Assembly: GCA_903885605.1 (NCBI GenBank) | Contig: CAISJD010000072.1 | Location: 1-64,000, forward strand | DNA length: 64,000 bases | DNA from: an uncultured Chthonomonas sp. | GTDB lineage: Bacteria; Armatimonadota; Chthonomonadetes; Chthonomonadales; CAJBBX01 | Direction of reading: 5' to 3' | Shown here: piece after piece, positions 49,591 to 57,185 of the stretch | Layout: each line of letters opens with the position of its first letter | Numbering within the stretch: position 1 is the first letter of the stretch | The notes under the pieces: generated by a model | Told to the model about the DNA's origin: nothing | The model's database searches: none | What the model saw: the letters and a program-made list of their open reading frames with translations, nothing else | Position numbers and translations under genes: made by a program

Positions 49591-49851
49591 ATGGCAAGTC
49601 TCCGCGACAAGCAGGTGAACCCTCTGCCGTTCGTGATCGCCCTGGTGGTGGTCGTGCTCGGAGTGGTCTACTTCGCCTTCATCAAGCCCGCGTCGGACGA
49701 TGCGCGCGTCGCAAAGCAGTGGGCTACGGCAGAGGAGGCCGCCAAGCGAGGACCGGGTCGGCAGTACACTGAGCCCTACAAGGCCAAGCTGCAGGACCTC
49801 CTGCAGAAGGAAGGGCGCCGGGGCGCCACGTCGCGGCGGGAGCGCGAGTAG
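49591..49851 (+). CDS. small single-pass membrane protein paired with prepilin
   Basis: The 86-residue protein starts at the ATG four bases behind the prepilin stop (TAG, GCCC, ATG), the same spacing as at 3186. It has one hydrophobic segment (PFVIALVVVVLGVVYFAFI) and a long charged tail (Glu/Lys/Arg-rich). No Shine-Dalgarno is seen, consistent with re-initiation from the prepilin gene. An upstream in-frame ATG at 49504 overlaps the prepilin frame and is rejected. The function is unknown. Confidence 0.65.
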   Translation: MASLRDKQVNPLPFVIALVVVVLGVVYFAFIKPASDDARVAKQWATAEEAAKRGPGRQYTEPYKAKLQDLLQKEGRRGATSRRERE

Positions 49852-49891
49852 CAGCAGGGGCGCCTCGGGCTTCTTGAAGTGCCGTCGGCCG

Positions 49892-49921
49892 TTGACAGGC
49901 CGATGAATGAGGTGCTACAGT
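49892..49921 (+). promoter_or_regulatory. candidate sigma70-type promoter
   Basis: TTGACA (49892-49897) and TACAGT (49916-49921) are separated by 18 bases, giving a perfect -35 and a four-of-six -10. Transcription would begin near 49928 and run into a structured segment ending in a terminator-like hairpin. Confidence 0.5.
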
Positions 49922-49927
49922 CACCCA

Positions 49928-50040
49928 TTGACCAACTCGGTTGACAGATGCAGGGAACCGCTGACACGGTTTCGTGCGACGCTGTAGGCCGGCACCGGGC
50001 CCTGTACGGCATTGCCGTATGGGGTCTGTGCCGGCCTTTT
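49928..50040 (+). ncRNA. candidate structured RNA or leader (about 113 nt)
   Basis: From the predicted start near 49928 the RNA could form a CGGTT/AACCG stem, a CACG/CGTG stem with GTTT loop, and then a long hairpin with T-tract (49987-50040). The transcript would be about 113 bases. It could be an independent small RNA, or an attenuator leader for the permease-domain gene that starts 20 bases downstream. I found no match to a known riboswitch consensus from memory; the elements are read from the sequence, the role is inference. Confidence 0.4.
49987..50040 (+). terminator. terminator-like long hairpin with T-tract
   Basis: GGCCGGCAC (49987-49995) pairs with GTGCCGGCC (50028-50036). An inner TACGGC/GCCGTA stem and a GGCCC/GGGGTC pairing extend the helix, and TTTT follows at 50037-50040. 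It could end the prepilin transcript or attenuate transcription into the next gene. Confidence 0.6.
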
Positions 50041-50059
50041 GCATTTGCGGCCGACAGGG

Positions 50060-50461
50060 ATGAAGGGGTGCGATCCGGTGGACCAGCCGACCAAGGGCGC
50101 CGTGGAAGCGATGGTGGCCAACGCGGTGGTCCGGTTCCAGCGCGAATGGGAGGCCAATGTCGGCGACGAGGCGCCTCTGGTCATCCTGCAGTCGCCCTAC
50201 CGGTCGTTCATCGGCCCGTTCATGGCCTACGTCGACGAGGTGATCCGGGAGCGGGAGGACCACACGGTCACGGTCGTGCTGCCCGAACTGGCGCCGCTCC
50301 GGTGGTGGCATTCGCTGCTGCACAACGCCAACGGTCCGCTGATCCGCTTCTACCTGGCCCAGAGGCCCGGCGTGGTGGTCGTCAACGTGCGGTACTTCCT
50401 GGATGACCGGCTCTACCCGCCGTCGGACCCGGTGGGCGCCGCGGGCCACTCGACGCACTGA
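50060..50461 (+). CDS. orphan C-terminal domain of an APC-type amino-acid permease
   Basis: The 133-residue protein has no membrane segments. It carries VILQSPYRSFIGPFMAYVDEVIREREDHTVTVVLPELAPLRWWHSLLHN, which matches the cytosolic C-terminal domain found at the end of some APC-superfamily permeases. The transport domain is absent, so this is a stand-alone version of that domain. The start may be the ATG at 50060 or the GTG at 50078, which has AAGGGG nine bases upstream. Its 3' end overlaps the convergent beta-helix gene by 49 bases. It may be a regulatory or nucleotide-binding domain; a truncated permease is the alternative. The hairpin upstream suggests controlled expression. Confidence 0.65.
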   Translation: MKGCDPVDQPTKGAVEAMVANAVVRFQREWEANVGDEAPLVILQSPYRSFIGPFMAYVDEVIREREDHTVTVVLPELAPLRWWHSLLHNANGPLIRFYLAQRPGVVVVNVRYFLDDRLYPPSDPVGAAGHSTH

Positions 50462-52473
50462 CCGGCGGCCGGCCCGGCCCCCAGAGCCTGCGCGGGTGAG
50501 CCGGGCTTGAGACGGAAGTCGCCTCGTTCCGGGGCCACGAAGAGAGGATCGGCGACCTGCGATCCGACGTCGTGGCCCCGGGCGAGCCACTGCTCCCAGG
50601 TCAGGTCGCCGAAGCGCAGGCCGTACCCCCTGGCGCTCCAGTAGAGGTTGCGCTCCATGCTGAACGCGCTATCGGCCCATTCGCCGCCCAGGGGAAGCCC
50701 GCCGGAGCAGAGCACGATGTTCCGCTCAACCCGCAGCCCCGTGCTCTGCTCCGCCCGGTGACGCAGCACGTTGGGCTCGTCGGAGAGGGCGAAGACGTTG
50801 CGCCGGACGACGTTGTCGCGGCCGTAGTGGAGGAAGAAGCCCGCGCTGGTGGTGCGGTAGACGAGGTTGTCCTCCACCGTGACCCCGCTGCTCCCCTCGT
50901 CGAGGTAGATGCCCCAGCCGCCGCCCGCGCGGGAGCGCACGTCGTAGACGCGGTTGCCCGCGATGCGCGTGCCGGGCTGCATCCCGAGCGTGTAGATGCC
51001 GCCCAGGTCCGAGAGCCGCCCCTGCCCGATCTGGTGCACGCGGTTGCGGACGATCAGGTTGTCGCGTGCGGCGCTCGCCTCGAAGCCCCAGGACCACCCC
51101 GCCGAGATGCCGCTCTGCCAGGTGTCGGCCACCTCGCAGCCCTCGATGCGGTTGCCGCCGCTCTGGCCGATCCAGAGACCCACAGCCGCCGGGAAGACGC
51201 GCCCGATGCCCCGCACCAGGCACCGCTCCACGACGTGGCCGCCGCTCTGGTCGAAGTCGTCCGGCCTGCGGCAGAACTCGCCCAGCCGCGCGCCACCCGC
51301 GCCGAGGTCCTCCATGCGGCACCGGTCAAGACGGCAGGCCCGGCAGCCGCGGCCCATCTCCACGGCCCATCCGCCCAGCCCCGAGAACCGGCACCCCGCG
51401 AAAGCGACGCGCTCGGCGCCGGTGAGCCTCACCGCGGCGGGGATGTCGAACGCGGCCTGCACGTCGACGTACCCGTCGGCAGGCAATCGCCAGTCGGCGC
51501 AGCGGAACTCGATACCCTCCACCCGCACGTCGTGCACGAGCCGGCCGGCGGCGGGATCGCCCTCTACTCGAAGCAGCTCCGTGAGTGCCGGCGCCTCCAC
51601 CACGCAGCGGCGCGGGTCCTCGTCGGGCATGGCGATGGTCCTGACCTCGCGGGCGACCGGGTCGGCGTACCATTCGCCCGGCGCGTCCAGGCATTCCGGG
51701 GCGTTCTCGACCCAGTACCGGGCGTCGCGCTCCCGGTTCGAGGGGCAGCACATGGCCGAGAGGGTGACACGCCGGGCGGCTTCGTCCACGGCGCGGATCG
51801 GCATGCGCAACTCGGCCCAGACCTGCAGCGCCACGACTTCCGCGCGCCCCGAAGTCGCCCACTGCGGGAGGATGTCGCCCGGCCTGTAGCGGAATGAGGC
51901 GGCGTCGCTACCCAGGCGAGAACCGTTGGGCCCCCAGGTCCACGCGCCGTCGACGGGCCCGTCTACAGTGAAGGCGCCCTCGTTCGGTGTGCGCGCCCGG
52001 GTTCGCCGGCGGCCATTGACGAAGAGCTGGTTGGGCAGGGGCACTCCCGCCGGCAGCGGCGCGACCCACTCGCGGCGCCGCCTTCGCCACCCGGTGAGGC
52101 GGCGCCCGCCGGTGATCACCACCCGTGCGCCCTTCGCCGCGGCGATGACGGTGGGGGCCGACGGCGTGCCCGAATCCGCCGGAATGAGCCGTACTGGCCC
52201 CTGCAGCCGGTAGATGCCGCCCTGCATCTCAATCCGCAGGGAGCGCCGGGCGTCTGGTCCCTGTCGCAGCCGCCTCGCCGACGCCAGCGCCGCCTCAAGC
52301 GAGGGTAGCCTGCCGCCGGGAGACACCACGAGCCGCAGGGGCGGCGCGGCGACCACCGGGGCGGCGCAGAGGTGGATCACAGCCGCGGCAAGGGCCGCCG
52401 GCACGGCCAGACGGGCCTGCGGCAGGCGCGAGGGTTGTTCGGTGACCGCGCCCCAGGCAGTATGCAGCGTCAC
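50413..52473 (-). CDS. secreted right-handed beta-helix protein (GH141-like/pectate-lyase-like)
   Basis: The 686-residue protein has an export signal after a short leader (ARLAVPAALAAAVIHLCAAPVVAAPP) and opens LRLVVSPGGRLPSLEAALASARRLRQ, the N-terminal pattern of GH141-type and other beta-helix enzymes. It then has a first beta domain with FVNGRRRTRARTPNEG and long parallel rungs (VVERCLVRGIGRVFPAAVGLWIGQSGGNRIEGCEV, NLIVRNRVHQIGQGRLSDLGGIYTLG). The GTG start overlaps the preceding small gene by four bases (GTGA). GH141 members include fucosidases and xylanases acting on pectic side chains, which would fit the neighbours; catalytic residues were not pinned down. Confidence 0.82.
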   Translation of the reverse strand: MTLHTAWGAVTEQPSRLPQARLAVPAALAAAVIHLCAAPVVAAPPLRLVVSPGGRLPSLEAALASARRLRQGPDARRSLRIEMQGGIYRLQGPVRLIPADSGTPSAPTVIAAAKGARVVITGGRRLTGWRRRRREWVAPLPAGVPLPNQLFVNGRRRTRARTPNEGAFTVDGPVDGAWTWGPNGSRLGSDAASFRYRPGDILPQWATSGRAEVVALQVWAELRMPIRAVDEAARRVTLSAMCCPSNRERDARYWVENAPECLDAPGEWYADPVAREVRTIAMPDEDPRRCVVEAPALTELLRVEGDPAAGRLVHDVRVEGIEFRCADWRLPADGYVDVQAAFDIPAAVRLTGAERVAFAGCRFSGLGGWAVEMGRGCRACRLDRCRMEDLGAGGARLGEFCRRPDDFDQSGGHVVERCLVRGIGRVFPAAVGLWIGQSGGNRIEGCEVADTWQSGISAGWSWGFEASAARDNLIVRNRVHQIGQGRLSDLGGIYTLGMQPGTRIAGNRVYDVRSRAGGGWGIYLDEGSSGVTVEDNLVYRTTSAGFFLHYGRDNVVRRNVFALSDEPNVLRHRAEQSTGLRVERNIVLCSGGLPLGGEWADSAFSMERNLYWSARGYGLRFGDLTWEQWLARGHDVGSQVADPLFVAPERGDFRLKPGSPAQALGAGPAAGQCVEWPAAPTGSDGG

Positions 52474-52670
52474 GCGTCTGGGCCGGATGCTACCCGCCTG
52501 CCGCCTGCGGGGCCGATCGCGCCGTGTGTTGGCCTCTCGTGGTACGCCGCCACCCGGCGCCGGACGTCATCGCTCTCCTCTACAGGAGGCATCCCGCGGT
52601 GCCGATCAGCAAGGCGCTCCCGGATGGCGTGCTTCATCTCCACGTAGCGCTCGATGACCGGTTCAGGCAT
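52470..52670 (-). CDS. small basic protein coupled to beta-helix gene
   Basis: The 66-residue product (MPEPVIERYVEMKHAIRERL to ASGPDA) has a strong GAGGAGG seven bases before its ATG. Its stop overlaps the GTG of the beta-helix gene by four bases, which supports a coupled pair. It is rich in Arg, Glu and His and has no signal or membrane segment. I do not recognise a family. Confidence 0.6.
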   Translation of the reverse strand: MPEPVIERYVEMKHAIRERLADRHRGMPPVEESDDVRRRVAAYHERPTHGAIGPAGGRRVASGPDA

Positions 52671-52738
52671 CAGGCCACCTCCTCGGGTGAGTGGATGGGC
52701 GCGGGAGGATATCTGAGCGTCATGTTAACGCAAATATA

Positions 52739-52744
52739 TTATAC
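52739..52744 (-). promoter_or_regulatory. consensus -10 (TATAAT) for small gene/beta-helix operon
   Basis: In an AT-rich patch the minus strand reads CAGTATAATATATTTG, with a perfect TATAAT about 70 bases before the start at 52670. No -35 was identified. Confidence 0.45.
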
Positions 52745-52762
52745 TGGATTATCGTGGTGCAT

Positions 52763-53803
52763 TTAGAAGAAGCGCTTGACCAGGCCGAGGATGCCCTGCT
52801 TCCAGGGGACGCGGTGGCTCACGCCGCTCTTGTTCTCGAACTCCGCCTTGTGGGCGATGTACCACTCGTAGTTGCGGATCAGTGCGGCCTGGTTGGAGTG
52901 CTTCGGCTGCCAGCCCAGCACGCGCTGGGCCTTCTCGATGGAGACGAACGAATCCTTGGCCGCCGTCTCATACACCCACTTGTAGAGCGGCGAGAGGTGC
53001 AGCGCCTCCAGCAGGCGCAGCGTGGCGATGACCGGCGCGGCGGGCGTCCCCTTGATCTTCTTGCCGAAGCCCGCCTTGTCCAGCACGGCCTGGTAGTCCT
53101 CCTTCATCGTGGCGAACTCGGCGGCGCCGATGTTGAAGGTGTCGTTCACGGTCTCGGCGGGCAGCGTCAGGCAGAGCCAGATCGCCTGGCAGAGATCCTC
53201 CACGTCGAGGAGCTGGTACCGGTTCGCGCCGGAGCCGATCACCGGGAAGCCGTGGCCGCTCTGGGCCCAGTCGTAGAAGAGCGCGAAGACGCCCAGCCGC
53301 TCCGGCCCCACGAAGGACTTCGGGCGGACGATGGGCACGCAGAGGCCCTTCTCGCGCATCTTGACGCACTCGCCCTCGGCCTCGACCTTGGCGATGCCGT
53401 AGGGGCCCACGCCCACCATCTGGTCATCCTCCACCAGCGGATGGTGGTCCGGGATCCCGTAGACGGCGGTGGAGGAGATCATCACCACGCGCGGGATGCC
53501 CAGTTCGTGGGCGATCTCCAGCACGTTGCGGGTGCCCACCACGTCGGTGGTGTGGATGTCGTCCGGCGGGTAGAGGGGCAGCGCGGCGGCGGTATGCACC
53601 ACCAGGCCGCAGCCCTGCATGGCCTGCTTCAGGGCGCGCCGGTCGCGGATATCGCCCTTCACCTCGGTCACGCGGCCACGCTCGGGGTAGTCGAACGGGG
53701 CCAGGTCGTAGCTGACGACGCCGCACCCCTCGGCCAGCAGCCGCCGAACCAGATTGATGCCGAGAAAACCGGCCCCGCCGGTGACGAAGACGTTAGAAGC
53801 CAT
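52763..53803 (-). CDS. NAD-dependent epimerase/dehydratase (extended SDR)
   Basis: The 346-residue protein starts MASNVFVTGGAGFLGINLVRRL, with the extended-SDR GxxGxxG NAD-binding motif (about 8-14). It contains VVHTAAALPLY and MISSTAVYG, then the catalytic YGIAKVEAEG (Tyr-x3-Lys). The C-terminal half has YQLLDVEDLCQAIWLCL, typical of nucleotide-sugar epimerases and related 3-beta-HSD-like enzymes. GGGAGGG lies upstream of the ATG. It probably modifies a nucleotide sugar or a related metabolite; the substrate is unknown. A TATCAT -10 lies close upstream, so it has its own promoter and is not simply part of the helicase operon. Confidence 0.9.
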   Translation of the reverse strand: MASNVFVTGGAGFLGINLVRRLLAEGCGVVSYDLAPFDYPERGRVTEVKGDIRDRRALKQAMQGCGLVVHTAAALPLYPPDDIHTTDVVGTRNVLEIAHELGIPRVVMISSTAVYGIPDHHPLVEDDQMVGVGPYGIAKVEAEGECVKMREKGLCVPIVRPKSFVGPERLGVFALFYDWAQSGHGFPVIGSGANRYQLLDVEDLCQAIWLCLTLPAETVNDTFNIGAAEFATMKEDYQAVLDKAGFGKKIKGTPAAPVIATLRLLEALHLSPLYKWVYETAAKDSFVSIEKAQRVLGWQPKHSNQAALIRNYEWYIAHKAEFENKSGVSHRVPWKQGILGLVKRFF

Positions 53804-53828
53804 GCGCGATCCCTCCCTGCGATGCCCG

Positions 53829-53834
53829 ATGATA
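53829..53834 (-). promoter_or_regulatory. -10 element (TATCAT) for epimerase gene
   Basis: The minus strand reads GTGTGCTATCATCGGGC; transcription would begin about 19 bases before the ATG at 53803, which is a short leader with the Shine-Dalgarno. TATCAT matches five of six positions and a TG lies two bases upstream. Confidence 0.5.
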
Positions 53835-53868
53835 GCACACGCGCCGGAGGGGCGGGGGCGTGCCGAGG

Positions 53869-56800
53869 CTACACGAGCGCTTCGCTGCAGATGATGCGCG
53901 GCGCCTCGTCGGCCTCGCCGGTGCGCCGGTGCGCCGAGTCGGCCATCTCCGCCAGTCCGTGCTCGTGGTAGATGTCGGTCAGCAGCTCCACCAGCGGCCT
54001 GCCCGTCAGCCCGTTGCGGCGAGCCGTGTTCAGCTCGCGCCGAACCGCCGCCGGCACGGGCCTCCGGAACGCCTCCTCCAGCAACGAGACCTGCCGCCGG
54101 AGCGGGTCCGCCTCGGGCAGGGCTCCGCAGAAGCCGCGGAGCTCGCGCAGGGCGTAGGCCTGGGCCACGGTGAGCGCCGGGCTGTGCTTCTGCACGGCGC
54201 GCCGGTGCTCGGCCTCCGCCGCGAAGGTCTGCAACGCCGCCCCCACCGTGGCGTTGTAGCCCGCGGGCAGGAGCGTGGCGGGCTCCTCCGGGGCGCAGCG
54301 GATGGCGCCCAGCGCCGTCGGCATGTCCTTTGAGATGACCTGCCCGGCGCCGTCGAGCAGCATCAGCTGCTGGTACTCGCCCGCCTGGCAGAAGAGGTAC
54401 GCGCCGGCCCGGGCGGGCGCCTCGCGGCCGGTCCGGATGCCGTCGGGCAGGTTGCGGATGCGCTCGAACTCCTCGGGATCGTCGCGCAGCAGGCGGCGCA
54501 GCAGCTCCTCGGCCTCGTTCAGGTCCACCAGGTCGCCGCCGCCCTCCTCGATGGCGCCGATCCGCCCGGCATCGCCGCCGTAGATGGCGAACATGGCCTC
54601 CTCGTTCAGCGTCTCGGTCCTGTCGAGGATGGCGGAATCCTCGCCGATCGTATCGTGGATCTCTTTGATGCGCTGTTTGAGGACGTTCTGCAGACCCAGC
54701 TGCGCCTCGAGCTGCGTCTCGGGCAGGAAGTTGAAGCCCCAGATCCGCTCGTTCTCGGAGCCGATCCGGTCGATGCGGCCGAAGCGCTGGATCAGCCGCA
54801 CCGGGTTCCAGTGGAGGTCGTAGTTCACCACCACGTCGCAATCCTGCAGGTTGAGGCCCTCGGACATGACGTCGGTGGCGATCAGCAGGCGCACTTCGTC
54901 CTGCACGGCCACGCGGATCTGCGGGTTGGCGCGGGGTGCAAAGCGGGCGGCCACCTGCGCCTTGTTCTTGTCGTTGCCGTAGACGCTCTCCACATCCTGC
55001 GCCTTGCCGCCGTCGCTCAGCGCGTCGTAGAGGTAGCGGGCGGTGTCGGCGTACTGGGTGAAGATGAGCGCCTTGCCGGTCTTCTGCGGGATGCCGCTCC
55101 GCAGCCGGGACTTCAGCTCCTGCAGCTTGGCGTCGGTCTCGGGTCCGATGGGCGCCACCAGCTCCAGCATCCGCCGGATCAGCGCCCGGTCGGCCTCCAG
55201 GTCGCGCCGCAGGCGGGGCGCGTCGAAGTCGGCCAGGGCGTAGCGGCCCGAGGCGGCGCGCAGGGCGTCCATCAGGTCCAGGTCGTCGGCCTGGTCGGCG
55301 TCGTAGAGCAGCCCCTGCGCCGCGTCGCCCGCGGGCACGAAGCCCTGCTCCATGGCCGCCAGGAAGGCGCCGTGGATGCCCTCCAGCCGCTGGAGCGTGG
55401 CGCGGAAGGCCTGCACGCTCGACTCGAACCGCTTGAAGAGCATCACGCGGATGAGCCCGCGCAGGTTCATTCCGGCGCGCTGCAGGTCGCGGTAGGGGCT
55501 GGACTTCCTGCTCTCGGGCAGCACGTAGTGCCAGAGGCCGTACCGGGCGTAGGTGAGCGCCTCGGCCGGGCCCTGCGCCCCGACGGGCGGCGCCAGCCAG
55601 TTCCGTATCTGCTGGTAGAGCCCGGCGTAGGTCGCCTCGATGCTGTAGGCCACGGTCTCCAGCTCGCGCCGGGGGAAGAACTGCCGCCGCCCGCCCACGC
55701 GCACGTAGGCCCGCTGCCTGCCGTCGAGGTAGGGCTGCAGCCGGGCCTCGGGCAGTTCGCGCAGGGGCGTGTTTGAGCCCTCGGCGAAGCCGTAGTTGCG
55801 GAGGATGTCGCGCCGGGTCCGGCGGATCAGCACGTGGCGCAGGAGGTCCTGCAGCCGCCGCTGCCCCTTCTCCACCGCCTTGAAGTACTCCTTCAGGTTC
55901 GGCGGGTCCACGGGCAGCTCGGTGATGTCGTCCGGGTGGAAGAGCTTGAGCTGGTTGTAGACATCCATGGCCGACTTGTCGCGCGGGGTGGCCGTGAGCA
56001 GGCAGACCCGGCGCCCGGCGCGGGCCAGGTAGGTCTGGAGCGCCTCGTACCGCTGCGAGGCGTGGCTGCGGAAGTTGTGGCTCTCGTCCACCAGCACGAA
56101 GTCGCGGTCGCGGTACTGCACCTTGTCGAGGACGCCCGAGCCCTGCGAGAGGAAGCCCATGGAGAGCACCTGCGCGTTGAGCTGGTAGGTCTCGTTGTAG
56201 GCCTCCCACATGTCGACCAGCGACCGGGGGCAGAGGATGAGCGCCCGGCGCCGCTCGGTCCGCTCGAAGTGCTTGACGATGGCCGCGCCCACGAAGCTCT
56301 TGCCCAGGCCCACCACGTCGGAGACGAAGGCGCCGCCCCGGTCCCGGATGGTCTGGATGGTCTGCCGCACGGCGTCGACCTGGAAGTCGGCCAGCGCCCG
56401 GGTGATCTCGTCGTCCCAGAGCACGCCGTCGCCGCCCCGGCCTTCGAGCCGGTCGCCCACCAGGGCGAAGAGCGACTTCATGTAGATATCGTACGGCCGC
56501 ACCTGCACGGCCGCCCAGCAGGCCCGGAGCTGCTCCAGCAGGAGCTGGTCGAAGGGGAAGGCCTCCTCCCAGAGCCGGTCGAACCAGGCGGCGAGCTGGG
56601 CGTGGTTCTCGGCTCCGTGCACCACCACGTTGAGCTCGGAGTTGTGGGTGAGGCCCGAGAGGCTCAGGTTGGAGGAGCCGACGATGGCCACGCCGGGCTC
56701 GTAGCGGCCGGGGCCGTAGTCGAAGATGTAGGCCTTGGCGTGGAGCCGCCCCCTGGTGTAGACGCGCACCTCCAGCCGCCCCTGCTCGATGAGCCGCATG

Positions 56801-57171
56801 AGCGTCTGCACCAGGCTCTCGGCGCCGTCGGTCTGCTCCATGAGCTCGGCGGATCGGCCGATGGCGGCGGCGGTCTCCCGGGCGCGTTCCTCCTGCTCCA
56901 CGCCGCGCAGGTAGCGCTCGCGGTCGGCGGCGGCGCGCACCGGGGCCAGCCGCCCGGCGGCCTCGGCGAGCTGCTCCAGCGTCTCGCGGCTCCCCGTGTT
57001 GCCGATGAGGAGCCGCACGCGCCCCACGCCCTCCAGCTTCTCGTGGATCGCCTCGAAGCCGGAGAGGAAGAAGTAGCCCACGGCGAACCGCGCCGCGTCC
57101 GACGTGGCCAGGATGTCGTTGATATGGTCGGCCAGCCTCTGGTCGCGGTTATCGATGATGTCGTGGGGCAC
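53869..57171 (-). CDS. PLD-domain/SNF2-type helicase (defence-type)
   Basis: The 1100-residue protein combines an N-terminal phospholipase-D-like nuclease domain (RLHAKAYIFD, with the HxK of the HKD motif, near 140-150, and IVGSSNLSLSGLTHNSELNV) with a full SNF2-type helicase. The helicase has Walker A DVVGLGKSF (about 283-291), DESHNF as motif II (about 358) and LLTATPRD, then the C-terminal lobe with DVMSEGLNLQDCDVVVNYDLHWNP and QRFGRIDRIGS (about 770-800). The GTG start is supported by GGGAGG. It follows the Eco57I-type methylase by 14 bases in the same operon. The pair resembles parts of DISARM-like and other methylase-helicase defence systems, though drmA/drmB homologues are not seen here. 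Confidence 0.9.
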   Translation of the reverse strand: MPHDIIDNRDQRLADHINDILATSDAARFAVGYFFLSGFEAIHEKLEGVGRVRLLIGNTGSRETLEQLAEAAGRLAPVRAAADRERYLRGVEQEERARETAAAIGRSAELMEQTDGAESLVQTLMRLIEQGRLEVRVYTRGRLHAKAYIFDYGPGRYEPGVAIVGSSNLSLSGLTHNSELNVVVHGAENHAQLAAWFDRLWEEAFPFDQLLLEQLRACWAAVQVRPYDIYMKSLFALVGDRLEGRGGDGVLWDDEITRALADFQVDAVRQTIQTIRDRGGAFVSDVVGLGKSFVGAAIVKHFERTERRRALILCPRSLVDMWEAYNETYQLNAQVLSMGFLSQGSGVLDKVQYRDRDFVLVDESHNFRSHASQRYEALQTYLARAGRRVCLLTATPRDKSAMDVYNQLKLFHPDDITELPVDPPNLKEYFKAVEKGQRRLQDLLRHVLIRRTRRDILRNYGFAEGSNTPLRELPEARLQPYLDGRQRAYVRVGGRRQFFPRRELETVAYSIEATYAGLYQQIRNWLAPPVGAQGPAEALTYARYGLWHYVLPESRKSSPYRDLQRAGMNLRGLIRVMLFKRFESSVQAFRATLQRLEGIHGAFLAAMEQGFVPAGDAAQGLLYDADQADDLDLMDALRAASGRYALADFDAPRLRRDLEADRALIRRMLELVAPIGPETDAKLQELKSRLRSGIPQKTGKALIFTQYADTARYLYDALSDGGKAQDVESVYGNDKNKAQVAARFAPRANPQIRVAVQDEVRLLIATDVMSEGLNLQDCDVVVNYDLHWNPVRLIQRFGRIDRIGSENERIWGFNFLPETQLEAQLGLQNVLKQRIKEIHDTIGEDSAILDRTETLNEEAMFAIYGGDAGRIGAIEEGGGDLVDLNEAEELLRRLLRDDPEEFERIRNLPDGIRTGREAPARAGAYLFCQAGEYQQLMLLDGAGQVISKDMPTALGAIRCAPEEPATLLPAGYNATVGAALQTFAAEAEHRRAVQKHSPALTVAQAYALRELRGFCGALPEADPLRRQVSLLEEAFRRPVPAAVRRELNTARRNGLTGRPLVELLTDIYHEHGLAEMADSAHRRTGEADEAPRIICSEALV

Positions 57172-57185
57172 GGGGGCGGACCTCC

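Noticed and set aside
49928-50040. c-di-AMP (ydaO-type) riboswitch
   Set aside because: A GGGAACC stretch was noticed and APC genes are typical targets, but the conserved GGGUGAA-type core of that class is missing. Only a generic structured RNA is supported.
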